A DNA stretch of 64,000 bases from Psychrobacter sp. JB385 (GTDB lineage Bacteria; Pseudomonadota; Gammaproteobacteria; Pseudomonadales; Moraxellaceae), in contig NZ_FUKN01000008.1 in assembly GCF_900163785.1 (NCBI RefSeq), positions 20,935-84,934 of the forward strand. Reading direction: 5' to 3'. A model generated the notes under the pieces. The model did not search any database. It was given only the letters and a program-made list of their open reading frames with translations, and was not told the origin of the DNA. Below, in pieces: positions 17,585 through 28,946 of the stretch (its first letter is position 1; each line of letters starts with the position of its first letter). The position numbers and the translations under genes were made by a program.

Positions 17585-18601
17585 CTACCTATTTAAAGCC
17601 TTTTCATCTAACTTTATCAATACAAATCGACCTTGTTCTGCTACGTTAGCAGATTTATCGGCTGCAAATTTTTCTGCAAGATTTCTGGCGTGGGTACCTA
17701 GACTTTCAATATTTCTAATAAGAAATTCGGCTGAAACTTGTCTGACAATAGGAGATCGGTCAACAGCTGATCTATTCAATAGTTCAAGAAAAGGCGTTTG
17801 TACGTCGATTTTTCTTTCGGCAATAATTGGTATTAACTTTTGTTCGCCGTAGTATTCATCAATCCATTGCCATTCTCGACTCTTAATCCACGTCATACGA
17901 CTTTCAAATAGACTACGATAAGCTTTGGCTCTAACATAAGGTTGAACAGCATTACTAGCAATCTCATTAAGATAGTGATCGAGAATATCTGTACGACCAA
18001 TTTGCGAAAGTAATGATGGCATTGGTCCCGATGTAGATGACATCAGATGAGATTTAAGCAATAAGGCTATCTCTTTTGTCGCAATCATATCTAAGAATAT
18101 TTGCTTGTCGGCTTCTTCGATTTTCCCCCAAGAATGCCAATCAATCAGAAGCATACACAATACTTCAGTAACGTATTCAGGTTTTGTATTCTTAAGCAAT
18201 GAAGGAAGCATTTCCTTTGCAGCGACGCGAACTTGCGGCACCCAATCATTTAATCTACGTACCACCAAAGCAAGGAAGAAAGCATTAGGTACGCCACTTG
18301 ATGATTGGCGTAAGATTTTTTCTCGCCTATATCCATCTCCACTGACGACATCTAGCCAATTCAATTTCATGTTTGGTTCAAATAAACGGGCCCATATTGA
18401 ACGAGTAGTAGCGTGTAGATTGTTATCAATTTCACTACGAATGAGGCATTCCCAATAGCTTAATTTAACCAACGGCATGTTTGAAGTAACTTGAATAAGT
18501 GAAGACATGTCTCCTTTATAATCATTACTAGAATCGATTGAATGAATAAACTCATCGATAGCTAATACAATGTCATTCTGTATTTCTTGATAATTTTTCA
18601 T
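17585..18601 (-). CDS. HEAT-like helical-repeat protein, unknown
   Basis: The 338-residue protein is mostly helical, with HEAT-like units such as DWVPQVRVAAKEMLPSLL (about residues 118-135), SPIVRQVSAEFLIRNIE (about 285-301) and a last unit near KSANVAEQGRFVLIKL. No signal peptide, membrane segment or catalytic motif is visible. HEAT repeats usually bind proteins or nucleic acids. It lies 18 bases downstream of the DUF72 gene on the same strand and looks more AT-rich than its neighbours, which hints at a different origin. Function unknown. Confidence 0.7.
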   Translation of the reverse strand: MKNYQEIQNDIVLAIDEFIHSIDSSNDYKGDMSSLIQVTSNMPLVKLSYWECLIRSEIDNNLHATTRSIWARLFEPNMKLNWLDVVSGDGYRREKILRQSSSGVPNAFFLALVVRRLNDWVPQVRVAAKEMLPSLLKNTKPEYVTEVLCMLLIDWHSWGKIEEADKQIFLDMIATKEIALLLKSHLMSSTSGPMPSLLSQIGRTDILDHYLNEIASNAVQPYVRAKAYRSLFESRMTWIKSREWQWIDEYYGEQKLIPIIAERKIDVQTPFLELLNRSAVDRSPIVRQVSAEFLIRNIESLGTHARNLAEKFAADKSANVAEQGRFVLIKLDEKALNR

Positions 18602-18619
18602 AGTGGATTGCTCTTTTAG

Positions 18620-19438
18620 CTACAATACCTCAAACCCAAACTTACCCAACGCCTCTCTTAACATCGCAATATTATAATACGCATGCGCATTGACGGTGTT
18701 TTGAAAGAAAATATACAGCGTATCAAAGTGCTGGCGTTGATTGGCAATCGCTTGCGCCCAGTCCTGCATTTCATCTTCACTATAGCGATAATCATGACGG
18801 TCACTTGCACTCATTGCATCCCACCAGTTCAGATTATTACCATGCATGCGTAGATAGCCAGTCCGCTGGGTAAATATCAATCGTGATGGGGGCAGTCCGC
18901 TGACTTTTGGGTAATCGACGCTGCACCAAATCAGACCTTGCGCGCGAAAACTATCGACCACTTGCGGCGTGTGCCAGCCGTTATGACGAAACTCAACAGC
19001 AAGTGGATAATCTTTAAACCAGCTGACAAGCTCTGCTAAGTAGAGACGATGCTCGCGAGTACGGTCAAAGCCATGCGGGAATTGGAGTAATAATGGCGCT
19101 AACGCATCCGCTTCGATAAGTGGTGTGAGCGCGGTGAGAAAGGCCTCGGCATGCTCACTTGTGCCTTTACGCGCATGGGTGAAGTCTTGATGGAGTTTTA
19201 CGGCAAATTTAAGCTGGCTGCCCGCTTGCGCGTAGGCTTTATCAACCATGCCAGCAAAGGCTTTTTGGCCGATGGGCGCGTAGAAGGTGCTATTAATCTC
19301 GACCGCGCCATATTGCTTAGCGTACTCGCACAAAAAATCCGTTTTTTTGGTGCCAGCGGGATACAGCGTCCCAAGCAAGTCCGTGTCGCTATAGCCACCA
19401 GTGCCAAGATAAATACGCGGGGTAGGGTTGCTGTCCAT
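18620..19438 (-). CDS. DUF72 family protein (YecE-like)
   Basis: The protein of about 272 residues shows the DUF72 TIM-barrel pattern: IYLGTGGYSD at the start, YPAGTKKTDFLCEYAKQYGAVEINSTFY, LKFAVKLHQDFTH, LLQFPHGF, LAVEFRHNGWH, RMHG and a C-terminal FFQNTVNAHAYYNI. The biochemical role of the family is not established. ATG at 19438 is preferred over the in-frame GTG at 19447. Probably cotranscribed with the HEAT-like gene that follows. Confidence 0.88.
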   Translation of the reverse strand: MDSNPTPRIYLGTGGYSDTDLLGTLYPAGTKKTDFLCEYAKQYGAVEINSTFYAPIGQKAFAGMVDKAYAQAGSQLKFAVKLHQDFTHARKGTSEHAEAFLTALTPLIEADALAPLLLQFPHGFDRTREHRLYLAELVSWFKDYPLAVEFRHNGWHTPQVVDSFRAQGLIWCSVDYPKVSGLPPSRLIFTQRTGYLRMHGNNLNWWDAMSASDRHDYRYSEDEMQDWAQAIANQRQHFDTLYIFFQNTVNAHAYYNIAMLREALGKFGFEVL

Positions 19439-19670
19439 GTTGACCACTCACTGCTGTGTTGAGTAATAAAGTTTGCTAAGCTTTTTTGTATATAATCAGG
19501 TTAAGATAAAAGAGACATACCGAAATATTCATCTACTGGTATAAAGTTTTTCTCGCTTGCTGTGTGCTTCGCACTATATAGTGCTTTGAACAATAGTGCT
19601 TTGAACAATTCATCCCAACATCTCTTTATGCTTTTTAAAGTCAATCGACTGTAGCTAATTTTTCGCTTCA

Positions 19671-20762
19671 CTATTTCTTACGTGCCCATAGCCATTGTAT
19701 TAATGCCAGTAAGGCGTCGTTTTCTTTATTATTACTTAACTCGCGAACGATCGCGGTGCGTCCGTCATCAAACAGCGATTGTGCATAGGTCTTGGCGTTC
19801 TCAACACCCATCAATTTGACATAAGTGGATTTATCCAGTTTTTCATCACTACCAGCAGGTTTGCCAAGCGTGTCGGTGCTGGTGGTCACATCCAAGATAT
19901 CATCTTGGACTTGAAAGGCAAGACCAATGTGCTGAGCGCAATCCTGCAATGCCATGCGTTGTAAAGCGGTCGCACCAGCGCAGATACCGCCCATCAGCAT
20001 CGCCGCTTCTATAAGCGCCCCGGTTTTATCACGGTGAATGGCCTCTAACTCATTTTGTGAGATATCCTCTTTTGCTTCCGCATTGAGATCCAGCATTTGA
20101 CCAGACACCATGCGCCGTGCACGCGGAGCAAATACCGCGAGCAGCTGGCTTGCGATATCTGCATCGAAATGTGCAAAGGTCGGCATCTCTGCGGTCAATA
20201 CCTCAAATGCCAGCGTTTGTAGTACGTCTCCTGCCAATAGAGCAGTTGCTTCATCAAAAGCGATATGACAGGTTGGCTGTCCACGGCGTAGCTCATCGTC
20301 ATCCATACAGGGCAAATCATCATGCACCAATGAATAGGTATGTAGTAGCTCCACGGCTAGGGCAGCACGGCGACACATATCATAATCTGAGTCATTCTCT
20401 AGCAAAGATTCTAACTCATCGCTTAGCCTGTCATGGGTGAGAGGGGCGGCGCTAGAATCAATCAGATCTGCTGCATCACTTGATTGTAAGCGCTCTTCTA
20501 CATCGCTCGCATCGTTATTTATTTGGCTACTATCGGTGACGCTCGCGAAGACGCTTGCGACCAATAGGGGGCGTACCGCTTTGCCTTGCCCCGTCATCAC
20601 GTAACGACAGGCGTCTATGAGCGGACTGGGTAATTCGGCATACGCAAATAACACTTCGATGTCGTGAGTCAGCTGTGTGCGTATTGCGTGATGGAATTGC
20701 TCGGTGTTTTTAAAAGACGGAACGCTCGCTGGCATCAAGTTTGGTATAGAAGAAACAGTCAT
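19671..20762 (-). CDS. ispA: Farnesyl diphosphate synthase
   Basis: IspA condenses isopentenyl diphosphate with dimethylallyl and geranyl diphosphate to make farnesyl diphosphate for quinones and undecaprenyl carrier. The first Asp-rich motif DDLPCMDDD (148-156), RRGQPTCH, KTGALIEAA, and the second Asp-rich motif DDILD (287-291) are intact. At 363 residues it is about 60 longer than usual, because of an acidic insert at about residues 76-128, between the GKAVRP block and the AVELLH helix. No dxs or xseB gene lies adjacent. Confidence 0.93.
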   Translation of the reverse strand: MTVSSIPNLMPASVPSFKNTEQFHHAIRTQLTHDIEVLFAYAELPSPLIDACRYVMTGQGKAVRPLLVASVFASVTDSSQINNDASDVEERLQSSDAADLIDSSAAPLTHDRLSDELESLLENDSDYDMCRRAALAVELLHTYSLVHDDLPCMDDDELRRGQPTCHIAFDEATALLAGDVLQTLAFEVLTAEMPTFAHFDADIASQLLAVFAPRARRMVSGQMLDLNAEAKEDISQNELEAIHRDKTGALIEAAMLMGGICAGATALQRMALQDCAQHIGLAFQVQDDILDVTTSTDTLGKPAGSDEKLDKSTYVKLMGVENAKTYAQSLFDDGRTAIVRELSNNKENDALLALIQWLWARKK

Positions 20763-21445
20763 AACTTAACCATTCATAAAAGGAGAATAAAAATAACCCT
20801 AGTGTAGCATGATAGGCGATATTCCTTGTATGGCACATAGACGCTCTACACCATTTTTTGTCGTGTAAAAGGAAAAGCGAGGGAAGGTAATTCCATAAGG
20901 TCTCGTTACGTATTGGTGATTTAACTTAGTGGTTGAATGTGCTTTGATGATGAGGGCAGCGAGGAGATTGATTAAGTACCTTTATACGTTTTTTATGATG
21001 GAAGCAGGCATTTAAAAGACACGGAGCATAAGGTAAAGAGCGGTTATCAATTTAAGAGTGACTTGTGAGTATGGTATTAGCTTGTGACAGTCAGGGGCAT
21101 AATCCCCTACACTAATTGACGTGAAAGTTATCGTCAGATTGAAGACCACAGTACTTAACGCCGCTGTACTAAAAGCAAGAGTATATAAATAAAGCGCCGT
21201 AACAACCGAAACACGCGCGCTGGATAATAAAGATATTTTGACTGATTGATCTGTCAGCGAATGGTTATGATGAAGGGTTTATTCTCATAACTGTTTGTCG
21301 TGATAAAGGGCAGGTTAACGGTGCTATTACCCATTTTTCTAACAATAACGAGTTGTGTGATTGATGCTAAAACGCCGCTTTTAAGATGGCAGGTTTATCG
21401 CACAGCTTTTATTAAATAGCCTTTATGAATAGCAAGGAGTTCCAA
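20763..21445. other. Divergent ispA-fadB intergenic region
   Basis: About 680 bases with no gene seen. It contains small inverted repeats, gggg-cataat-cccc near 21100 and tgacg/cgtca near 21118-21137. I did not find a confident fatty-acid-responsive (FadR or PsrA-type) operator. Confidence 0.35.
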
Positions 21446-23605
21446 ATGGTATACCAAGGAAATCGCATTACGGTGACAATGCTAGAGGATGGCATCGCCA
21501 ACATGCAGTACAACGCCGAAAACGAGAGCGTGAATAAGTTTGATGCCGAGACCAATAAGCAATTTGGTGAAGCCGTTAGCGCGTTAGAAAAAGCAGACAA
21601 TGTGAAAGGTTTGATTGTGACGTCAAGCAAAGGCGTATTCATTGCTGGTGCTGATATCACAGAATTTGTGGGTTCTTTTAAAAAGCCAGAAAGCGAAATC
21701 AAAGAGTGGGTTATCAGTATCAATGACACGTTCAATCGCTTTGAAGATTTGCCATTTCCAAAAGTAGCCGCCATTAATGGCGCGGCACTAGGCGGTGGTT
21801 GTGAGATGACGCTGGTTTGTGAATACCGCGTCATGAGTGACAAAGCAATCATTGGTTTGCCAGAAACCCAGTTGGGTATTTTCCCAGGGTTTGGTGGTAC
21901 GGTTCGTAGTACGCGCGTCATCGGTATCGATAATGCCCTTGAGCTGATTGCTACTGGCACACCAAAAAAACCACTTGATGCGCTAAAGCTTGGTTTGGTT
22001 GATGCAACCGTACCAGCTGACGACTTGCAAGATGCTGCGATTGATCTGGTCAAAAAATGTATTTCAGGTGAGCTTGATTGGCAAGCGAAGCGTGAAGAGA
22101 AGCTTGTACCTGTGAAGCTAAACCAGATTGAACAGACCATGGCATTCAATAGTGCTAAAGGGATGATCTTTGCCAAAGCCAATCCTAAGCAGTATCCAGC
22201 ACCAGCTCTCGCGATTGAAGCCATTGAAAAGCACGTCAATCTACCGCGTGACAAAGCGATTGAAGTCGAAGCTGCGGGCTTTGCCAAAGCCGCTAAAACC
22301 CCGCAAGCAGAGAGTTTGGTTGGTCTGTTCTTAAACGATCAGTTGGTTAAAAAACTTGCCAAACAGCACAGCAAACTTGCACATGACATCAATGAGGCGG
22401 CTGTACTAGGCGCAGGTATCATGGGCGGTGGTATCGCCTATCAAGCAGCCAGCAAAGGCTTGCCAATCATCATGAAAGATATCAAATCTGAGCAATTAGA
22501 CCTTGGTATGGGCGAAGCCAGCAAACTGCTTAGCAAGATGGTTGAGCGCGGCAAGATGACGCCAGCGAAAATGGGTGAAACGCTTAGCCGTATTCGTCCG
22601 ACTTTGAACTATGGTGACTTTGCTGAGACCGACATCGTCATCGAAGCGGTCGTAGAAAATCCAAACGTGAAGCGTTCGGTATTAAAAGAAGTCGAAGGAC
22701 TAGTAAAAGACGACTGTATCCTAGCGTCAAACACGTCTACCATCTCTATTACCTATCTTGCTGAGGCGCTTGCTCGCCCAGAAAACTTCGTCGGTATGCA
22801 TTTCTTCAACCCAGTACACCGCATGCCACTGGTCGAAGTGATTCGCGGTGAAAAATCTTCTGAAGAAGCCATCGCGACGACCGTAGCACTGGCTTCTAAA
22901 ATGGGCAAAGTGCCTGTTGTGGTCAATGACTGCCCAGGTTTCTTGGTAAACCGCGTGTTGTTCCCATACTTTGGTGCGTTTGATTTATTGCTTAAGCAAG
23001 GTGCTGACTTTGCTCATGTCGATAAAGTCATGGAAAAATTCGGCTGGCCTATGGGCCCTGCGTATCTCATCGACGTGGTCGGTTTGGATACAGGTGTCCA
23101 CGGCGCAGAAGTCATGGCAGAAGGTTTCCCTGATCGCATGAAGCCTGATTATAAAGGTGCGATTCAGCATCTATACGAAAACAAACGCCTAGGTCAAAAG
23201 AACGGCGTTGGTTTTTATAAGTATGAAACAGATAGCCGTGGTAAGCCAAAGAAAGTGGCTGATGACGCGACTTATGAGTTGCTACAAGCGACGAGTGACA
23301 GTGACAAGCAAGAATTCGACGATCAAACCATCATCGACCGCACCATGCTGGCTTTCTGTAATGAGACCGTTCGCTGCCTAGAAGACAACATCGTGAGCAC
23401 GCCTGCCGAGGCCGATATGGCCATGATTATGGGTGTTGGTTTCCCGCCATTCCGCGGTGGCCCTTGCCGTTATATCGACCAGATGGGTCTAGATAACTAC
23501 TTGGCACTGTGTGAAAAATACGCGCACCTTGGCAAAGCTTATGAAGCCCCGCAAAAGATTCGCGATATGGCAGCCGCAGGCGAGACCTTTTACGCCACCG
23601 CGTAG
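21446..23605 (+). CDS. fadB: Fatty-acid oxidation complex alpha subunit FadB
   Basis: FadB carries enoyl-CoA hydratase, 3-hydroxyacyl-CoA dehydrogenase and isomerase/epimerase activities, and pairs with FadA in an alpha2beta2 complex. The 719-residue protein has an N-terminal crotonase domain ([34 protein letters not shown]), then the NAD-binding [20 protein letters not shown], and the [13 protein letters not shown] block, and a C-terminal dehydrogenase half with FPPFRGGP. The start at 21446 has AAGGAG 6 bases upstream; the ATG at 21425 does not. It is followed by fadA after 230 bases. Confidence 0.97.
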   Translation: MVYQGNRITVTMLEDGIANMQYNAENESVNKFDAETNKQFGEAVSALEKADNVKGLIVTSSKGVFIAGADITEFVGSFKKPESEIKEWVISINDTFNRFEDLPFPKVAAINGAALGGGCEMTLVCEYRVMSDKAIIGLPETQLGIFPGFGGTVRSTRVIGIDNALELIATGTPKKPLDALKLGLVDATVPADDLQDAAIDLVKKCISGELDWQAKREEKLVPVKLNQIEQTMAFNSAKGMIFAKANPKQYPAPALAIEAIEKHVNLPRDKAIEVEAAGFAKAAKTPQAESLVGLFLNDQLVKKLAKQHSKLAHDINEAAVLGAGIMGGGIAYQAASKGLPIIMKDIKSEQLDLGMGEASKLLSKMVERGKMTPAKMGETLSRIRPTLNYGDFAETDIVIEAVVENPNVKRSVLKEVEGLVKDDCILASNTSTISITYLAEALARPENFVGMHFFNPVHRMPLVEVIRGEKSSEEAIATTVALASKMGKVPVVVNDCPGFLVNRVLFPYFGAFDLLLKQGADFAHVDKVMEKFGWPMGPAYLIDVVGLDTGVHGAEVMAEGFPDRMKPDYKGAIQHLYENKRLGQKNGVGFYKYETDSRGKPKKVADDATYELLQATSDSDKQEFDDQTIIDRTMLAFCNETVRCLEDNIVSTPAEADMAMIMGVGFPPFRGGPCRYIDQMGLDNYLALCEKYAHLGKAYEAPQKIRDMAAAGETFYATA

Positions 23606-23781
23606 TAGGCAGTCATTACTAGGATGAAGTGCAGTACGTTTGCCTTTGAGCAAAACAGCCATTGATAGAACCCTATTTTTCAATCGCAAACGTACGGTTA
23701 TAGTCAGTTCCATTGAATGTTAATACCAGTACATCAAACGCAGAAGTACCTGTCGTACTTTGGGTAAGATTGGCACGGTAA

Positions 23782-25008
<1,227 letters not shown>

Positions 25009-25065
25009 ACATTTGAATCGGTAGTCGATTTGTAATATTTGATCATCGTAAATATTTAAATAATC

Positions 25066-25098
25066 ACCTCTAGTCTTCATGACTGGAGGTTTTTTTTA
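25066..25098 (+). terminator. fadA terminator
   Basis: Stem cctctagtc/gactggagg (one G-T pair) with loop TTCAT, followed by nine T residues. Confidence 0.9.
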
Positions 25099-25283
25099 TT
25101 AGAATTTAGACAGTTAAGTAACTCATAGGCAGCAATAAGAGCCACTTAAAAATAACAGAGCAAAATTATCTCCATTGACGCGTTTGCCAAACTGTGACTA
25201 AATAAGCTTAGTGGAGTCATTATGCTATTGGCCACCGCACCATAGTTTTTAATGATAAACGTCAGTCGTACAAGGAGTGTGCC

Positions 25284-25859
25284 ATGTCTACCATGATTAC
25301 CGATCGTACTTATCGAATTGCTCGTGAAAATACCCAAGCAATGGTCATTGATGTCCAAGAGCGCTTAACGCCGCACATTTATGATCATGAAAACATATTA
25401 AAAAAGACAGTCACACTGATAAAGGGTCTACAAGCGCTGAACGTGCCCATCATGCTCAATGAGCAGTATAAAAAGGGTCTAGGCGATACCTTGCCCGAGA
25501 TTAAGGAAGCACTAGAAGGCAGCAATACCAAAAGTTTTGAAAAAGTGACCTTTAGTGCCTGTGACAATGATGAAGCATGGCATCATCTGGCTCAGCAGAA
25601 TCGCAGTGTCGTTATTTTATTCGGTGTAGAGGTACACGTTTGCGTCATGCAGACGGCGCTTGATTTACTTGATAATGGCATGCAACCCGTTATCATTGGT
25701 GATGCGGTCGGCTCGCGCTACCCTTATGATAAAAAACAAGCGATTCGCCGTATTCGCCGCGCAGGTGGCGTGATCAGTACGGTTGAGTCTATTTTGTTTG
25801 AGCTGTGCCGCAGTAGCCAAGATCCTGCCTTCAAAACCATCAGCAATTTGATTAAATAG
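25284..25859 (+). CDS. Isochorismatase-family cysteine hydrolase
   Basis: The 191-residue protein has the family fold: a catalytic Asp in AMVIDVQERL, a Lys-rich EQYKKGLG segment, and the nucleophile Cys in FGVEVHVCVMQTALDLL. It most resembles the YcaC-like or mitochondrial isochorismatase-domain (ISOC) group, whose substrates are often unknown. An AAGGAG site precedes the ATG. No siderophore or phenazine genes are near, so a true isochorismatase role is unlikely. Confidence 0.88.
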   Translation: MSTMITDRTYRIARENTQAMVIDVQERLTPHIYDHENILKKTVTLIKGLQALNVPIMLNEQYKKGLGDTLPEIKEALEGSNTKSFEKVTFSACDNDEAWHHLAQQNRSVVILFGVEVHVCVMQTALDLLDNGMQPVIIGDAVGSRYPYDKKQAIRRIRRAGGVISTVESILFELCRSSQDPAFKTISNLIK

Positions 25860-25981
25860 TTGGTGTAGCCAGTGTGGTAAGAGGCGCTCACGTGGTCTAT
25901 TGCTTCAGCTACTTTATTTCACTTTCGTAAAAGCAGCGCTTGATAAAACAAGCGCTGTCTTGTATCTAATCAGAGAAAAAG

Positions 25982-26620
25982 ATGTCCTTAAACATGCTTA
26001 CTTCATCAAAGCCCTTGTCCAATCAAACGCTCGTTTCTGGTATCGATGTCAATGATATCACCCATTTTTTATTGGAACTGGATGCACTCAAACGCGTCAA
26101 TCGCCGCAGTTATGTGACCCATACTACGCGCCGAGAGAACTCAGCCGAGCATTCTTGGCATTTGGCAATGGCCTGTTGGTCGATCGCTGAGATGTTTGAA
26201 TTGGACGTTGATCATGAAAAATTATTAAAAATGGCGTTGGTACATGATTTGGGTGAGATTGACGCAGGAGATACCTTTTTATTTGCCAGCAGTCGTCATG
26301 CCGCCCACATCGAAGAGCGCGCTGGTATCGCGCGATTGCAAGCAGAACGCGGCAATGGTATTGCCAATCTTGCTGAGATTTGGGAAGAACAAGAGACGGG
26401 TAGCAGTAAAGAAACCCAACTGCTCAGAGTCGTTGATCGTTTATTACCGTTTTTACTTAATCTCAATACTGAGGGAAAAACGTGGGCTGAGTCTGAGGTC
26501 AAACGCTCGCAAGTGGCAGCGGCACTTGCCTTTATCGAGGGTAGTTTCCCAACGATTCATGATTGGCTCACAGAAAATATCGCGTATGCAGTGCAGCAAG
26601 GATGGCTGATCGATTCATAA
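25982..26620 (+). CDS. HD-domain hydrolase (YfbR-like)
   Basis: The 212-residue HD protein has a His in the RRENSAEHSWHLA helix, the HD pair in ALVHDLGEIDAGD (about residues 84-96), and a downstream Asp in LLRVVDRLLPF. This matches the HD_3 group that includes 5'-deoxynucleotidase YfbR, a metal-dependent phosphatase acting on deoxynucleoside monophosphates. The exact substrate is an inference. It follows the isochorismatase-like gene by about 120 bases. Confidence 0.85.
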   Translation: MSLNMLTSSKPLSNQTLVSGIDVNDITHFLLELDALKRVNRRSYVTHTTRRENSAEHSWHLAMACWSIAEMFELDVDHEKLLKMALVHDLGEIDAGDTFLFASSRHAAHIEERAGIARLQAERGNGIANLAEIWEEQETGSSKETQLLRVVDRLLPFLLNLNTEGKTWAESEVKRSQVAAALAFIEGSFPTIHDWLTENIAYAVQQGWLIDS

Positions 26621-26715
26621 ACAATCCCTATTACCTTCTTTATATTATTCAACTTATCTATAATTTATCCTTGCTAACATATTGATCATTAGCGTCATAA
26701 AAGAGAAATCAATAA

Positions 26716-27321
26716 ATGAGTCTATCTGTAATTTATAGAAAATTATGCAAATCCCTTATCCTTGTCAGTATGCTGAGTCTGTCGCATATAGCCCAAGCGG
26801 CAACGCCCATTAGTGATGGCGATAAATTGGCATACGATGCCAAAAAACAAATTGGTGTGACCACAAGCTACGATCCTACTTATCGTAAGCTTGAGTTTCC
26901 GCGAGGCGATGTACCCATAGAAACTGGGGTATGTACTGATGTTATCATTCGTGCGTATCGCTTGCAAAATATTGATCTTCAACAATTGGTCAATCATGAT
27001 ATGAAATCCAATTGGTCAGCTTATCCCAAAAACTGGGGACTCAAATCGACAGACAAAAATATCGACCATCGCCGTGTGCCCAATCTCGAAGTGTTTTTTG
27101 AGAGACAGGGGCAAACGTTATCGATTACTGATAAAGAGAGTTTTCAAGCCGGCGACATAGTGACGTGGCGGTTGCCGAAGGATAATTTACCTCATATCGG
27201 TATCGTCTCCGACAAAAAAGCCGCTGATGGTACGCCATTGATTATCCATAATATCGGACAGGGCACTCAAGAAGAAAACATTTTGTACGCGTACCCGATT
27301 CTCAAGCATTTTCGCTACTAA
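26716..27321 (+). CDS. DUF1287 family secreted protein
   Basis: The 201-residue protein begins with a signal peptide (cleavage near AQA at residue 28) and continues with DUF1287 blocks: YRKLEFPRGDVP, GVCTDVIIRAYR, FQAGDIVTWRLP, PHIGIVSDKK and IHNIGQG. The conserved Cys and His suggest an NlpC/P60-like cysteine hydrolase fold, but activity is not established for the family. Related to E. coli YijF. It converges with psd at a shared terminator. Confidence 0.88.
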   Translation: MSLSVIYRKLCKSLILVSMLSLSHIAQAATPISDGDKLAYDAKKQIGVTTSYDPTYRKLEFPRGDVPIETGVCTDVIIRAYRLQNIDLQQLVNHDMKSNWSAYPKNWGLKSTDKNIDHRRVPNLEVFFERQGQTLSITDKESFQAGDIVTWRLPKDNLPHIGIVSDKKAADGTPLIIHNIGQGTQEENILYAYPILKHFRY

Positions 27322-27351
27322 TAGTCATTGATAGACACCCCAGTTATCAGC

Positions 27352-27402
27352 AAAAAGCCCAGTAAAACGTCATTATCGACGCCTCACTGGGCTTTTATTT
27401 TT
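27352..27402. terminator. Bidirectional terminator between DUF1276-region genes and psd
   Basis: Outer stem aaaagcccagt/actgggctttt with an inner cgtc/gacg pairing, A run before and T run after. It serves the DUF1287 gene and the convergent psd gene. Confidence 0.85.
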
Positions 27403-27420
27403 TATTATGACAGAGATAAA

Positions 27421-28254
27421 TTACGAATTGGTGACACCCAATAATTGTCCCATTTTTACAAAACTGTCGGCTTGCATGGTGCTTTCCCAGTCAGCTTTTG
27501 CTGCTTTTGGTAGTATGACAATCGCCGTCGATCCTAGGTAAAAACGACCAAGCTCTTCGCCTTTCTCAAAGCGCATATCATGATCGGACTCTTGTACATT
27601 ATCAGTACGAGCAATCTTGCCAGTCGCTACAGTCTCGATACCAGCGACAATCATGGCACCGACCATCACCACCGCCGCTTTACCGTACTGAGTATCAAAC
27701 AAGCAGACCAGACGCTCATTGCGCGCAAACAAGTCAGGGACATTGGCCGCAGTGGTATTGTTCACCGAAAACAAGGTGCCAGGCACATAGCGAGTTTTGG
27801 TCAATGTACCAGCAAATGGCATATGGACACGGTGATAATTACTAGGCGCTAAATACACAGTGGCAAAACTACCATCTGCAAAATAACGACCATCTTCACT
27901 ATCAGCAAGCAGTTGTCCAACGTCATAATAACGCCCTTTTGCTTGTAGCATTTTATGATCACTAATTTGCCCTAACTGCGAGATTACCCCATCAGCAGGA
28001 CTGACAATGCCGTCAGCTGTGGTGTCGATAGGACGAGCATCTTCTTTTAGTTCACGCGTAAAAAAATCATTGAAGCTTTCGTAGGCATTGAGACTTTGGC
28101 GCTCATACTCATCCAAACTGACATTATATGCTTTTGCAAAGCTACGAATAAAAGTGCGTTTGACATAAGGGTGGCGACTGGCGGCCAAACGTCCAGCAAC
28201 TTTACTCAGCTTCTGCTGCGGGACAAGCTGTTGTAAGGTGGTGAATAAATTCAT
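27421..28254 (-). CDS. psd: Phosphatidylserine decarboxylase
   Basis: Psd makes phosphatidylethanolamine from phosphatidylserine at the inner membrane, using a pyruvoyl group formed by self-cleavage. The 277-residue protein has SPADGVISQ, the substrate-site block YHRVHMPFAGTL, and the cleavage motif LGST (240-243, Ser242 becoming pyruvoyl). The start at 28254 gives the usual family N-terminus; the longer frame to 28440 runs across the divergent dtd promoter. The ribosome site is weak. Confidence 0.95.
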   Translation of the reverse strand: MNLFTTLQQLVPQQKLSKVAGRLAASRHPYVKRTFIRSFAKAYNVSLDEYERQSLNAYESFNDFFTRELKEDARPIDTTADGIVSPADGVISQLGQISDHKMLQAKGRYYDVGQLLADSEDGRYFADGSFATVYLAPSNYHRVHMPFAGTLTKTRYVPGTLFSVNNTTAANVPDLFARNERLVCLFDTQYGKAAVVMVGAMIVAGIETVATGKIARTDNVQESDHDMRFEKGEELGRFYLGSTAIVILPKAAKADWESTMQADSFVKMGQLLGVTNS

Positions 28255-28365
28255 AATAGGGCTACCAAAAAAAGTGTGGTGTAATAAATAATAGGCAAGT
28301 GAATGGCCATATTTTATCATGGACAGCGTATGATTGTATGGCCATAATCTGTAAGGAGTTAGAAT

Positions 28366-28821
28366 ATGAAAGCACTTATACAGCGAGTACGTAGCGCGAG
28401 TGTCATGGTGGCAGGATCTGATATCGGTGTCATCGAGCATGGAATACTGGCTTATATTGGCTTAGGACACGACGATAACCTACAAACCGCGCAGCGAATG
28501 ATTGATAAAATCCTAACGTATCGTATTTTTGAGAATAATGATGATCCTGCCAAGGCCGGTAAAATGGATAAAAATGTCCAGCAAGTGAATGGCGGATTGT
28601 TATTGGTATCACAGTTCACCTTAATGGCCATGACCGACAAAGGTCGCAGGCCTGATTTTGGTGGGGCAATGGCACCTGAGGCAGCACAAGCGCTATTTAC
28701 TCAATTGATTGAGTATGCAAAAAGTCAGTACGCTATCGTTGCGACTGGGCAATTTGGGGCCAACATGCAAGTTGAGAGTATTAACGATGGTCCCCTAAAC
28801 TTTATATTAGAAGTGCGCTAA
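28366..28821 (+). CDS. dtd: D-aminoacyl-tRNA deacylase
   Basis: Dtd removes D-amino acids (and glycine mischarged on tRNA-Ala) from tRNA, acting as a chirality proofreader. The 151-residue protein starts MKALIQRV and has the SQFTL motif (about residues 82-86) and the Gly-cisPro segment NDGPLNF near the end. An AAGGAG site precedes the ATG. It is divergent from psd and precedes phoB. Confidence 0.96.
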   Translation: MKALIQRVRSASVMVAGSDIGVIEHGILAYIGLGHDDNLQTAQRMIDKILTYRIFENNDDPAKAGKMDKNVQQVNGGLLLVSQFTLMAMTDKGRRPDFGGAMAPEAAQALFTQLIEYAKSQYAIVATGQFGANMQVESINDGPLNFILEVR

Positions 28822-28843
28822 TCTAAGTCATATAGAACAATAA

Positions 28844-28861
28844 CTGTCATCAAGCTGTCAC
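28844..28861 (+). promoter_or_regulatory. Pho box upstream of phoB
   Basis: CTGTCAT-caag-CTGTCAC matches the PhoB-binding consensus of two 7-bp repeats separated by 4 bases. A -10-like TTTAAT at 28872-28877 lies 10 bases downstream, the spacing typical of Pho promoters. It implies positive autoregulation of phoB under phosphate starvation. Confidence 0.85.
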
Positions 28862-28946
28862 AATTAATCCGTTTAATAGATAAAAGCTGGCGAATATGTA
28901 TCGCCTTTTACATGCCAAACTTTGTAATTAACACTGAGACTGCTGT

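Noticed and set aside
21412..22287. Long antisense frame of 291 codons opposite fadB
   Set aside because: It lies wholly on the reverse of the fadB crotonase domain, has no ribosome site, and its Ser/Leu-rich composition is typical of a shadow frame.
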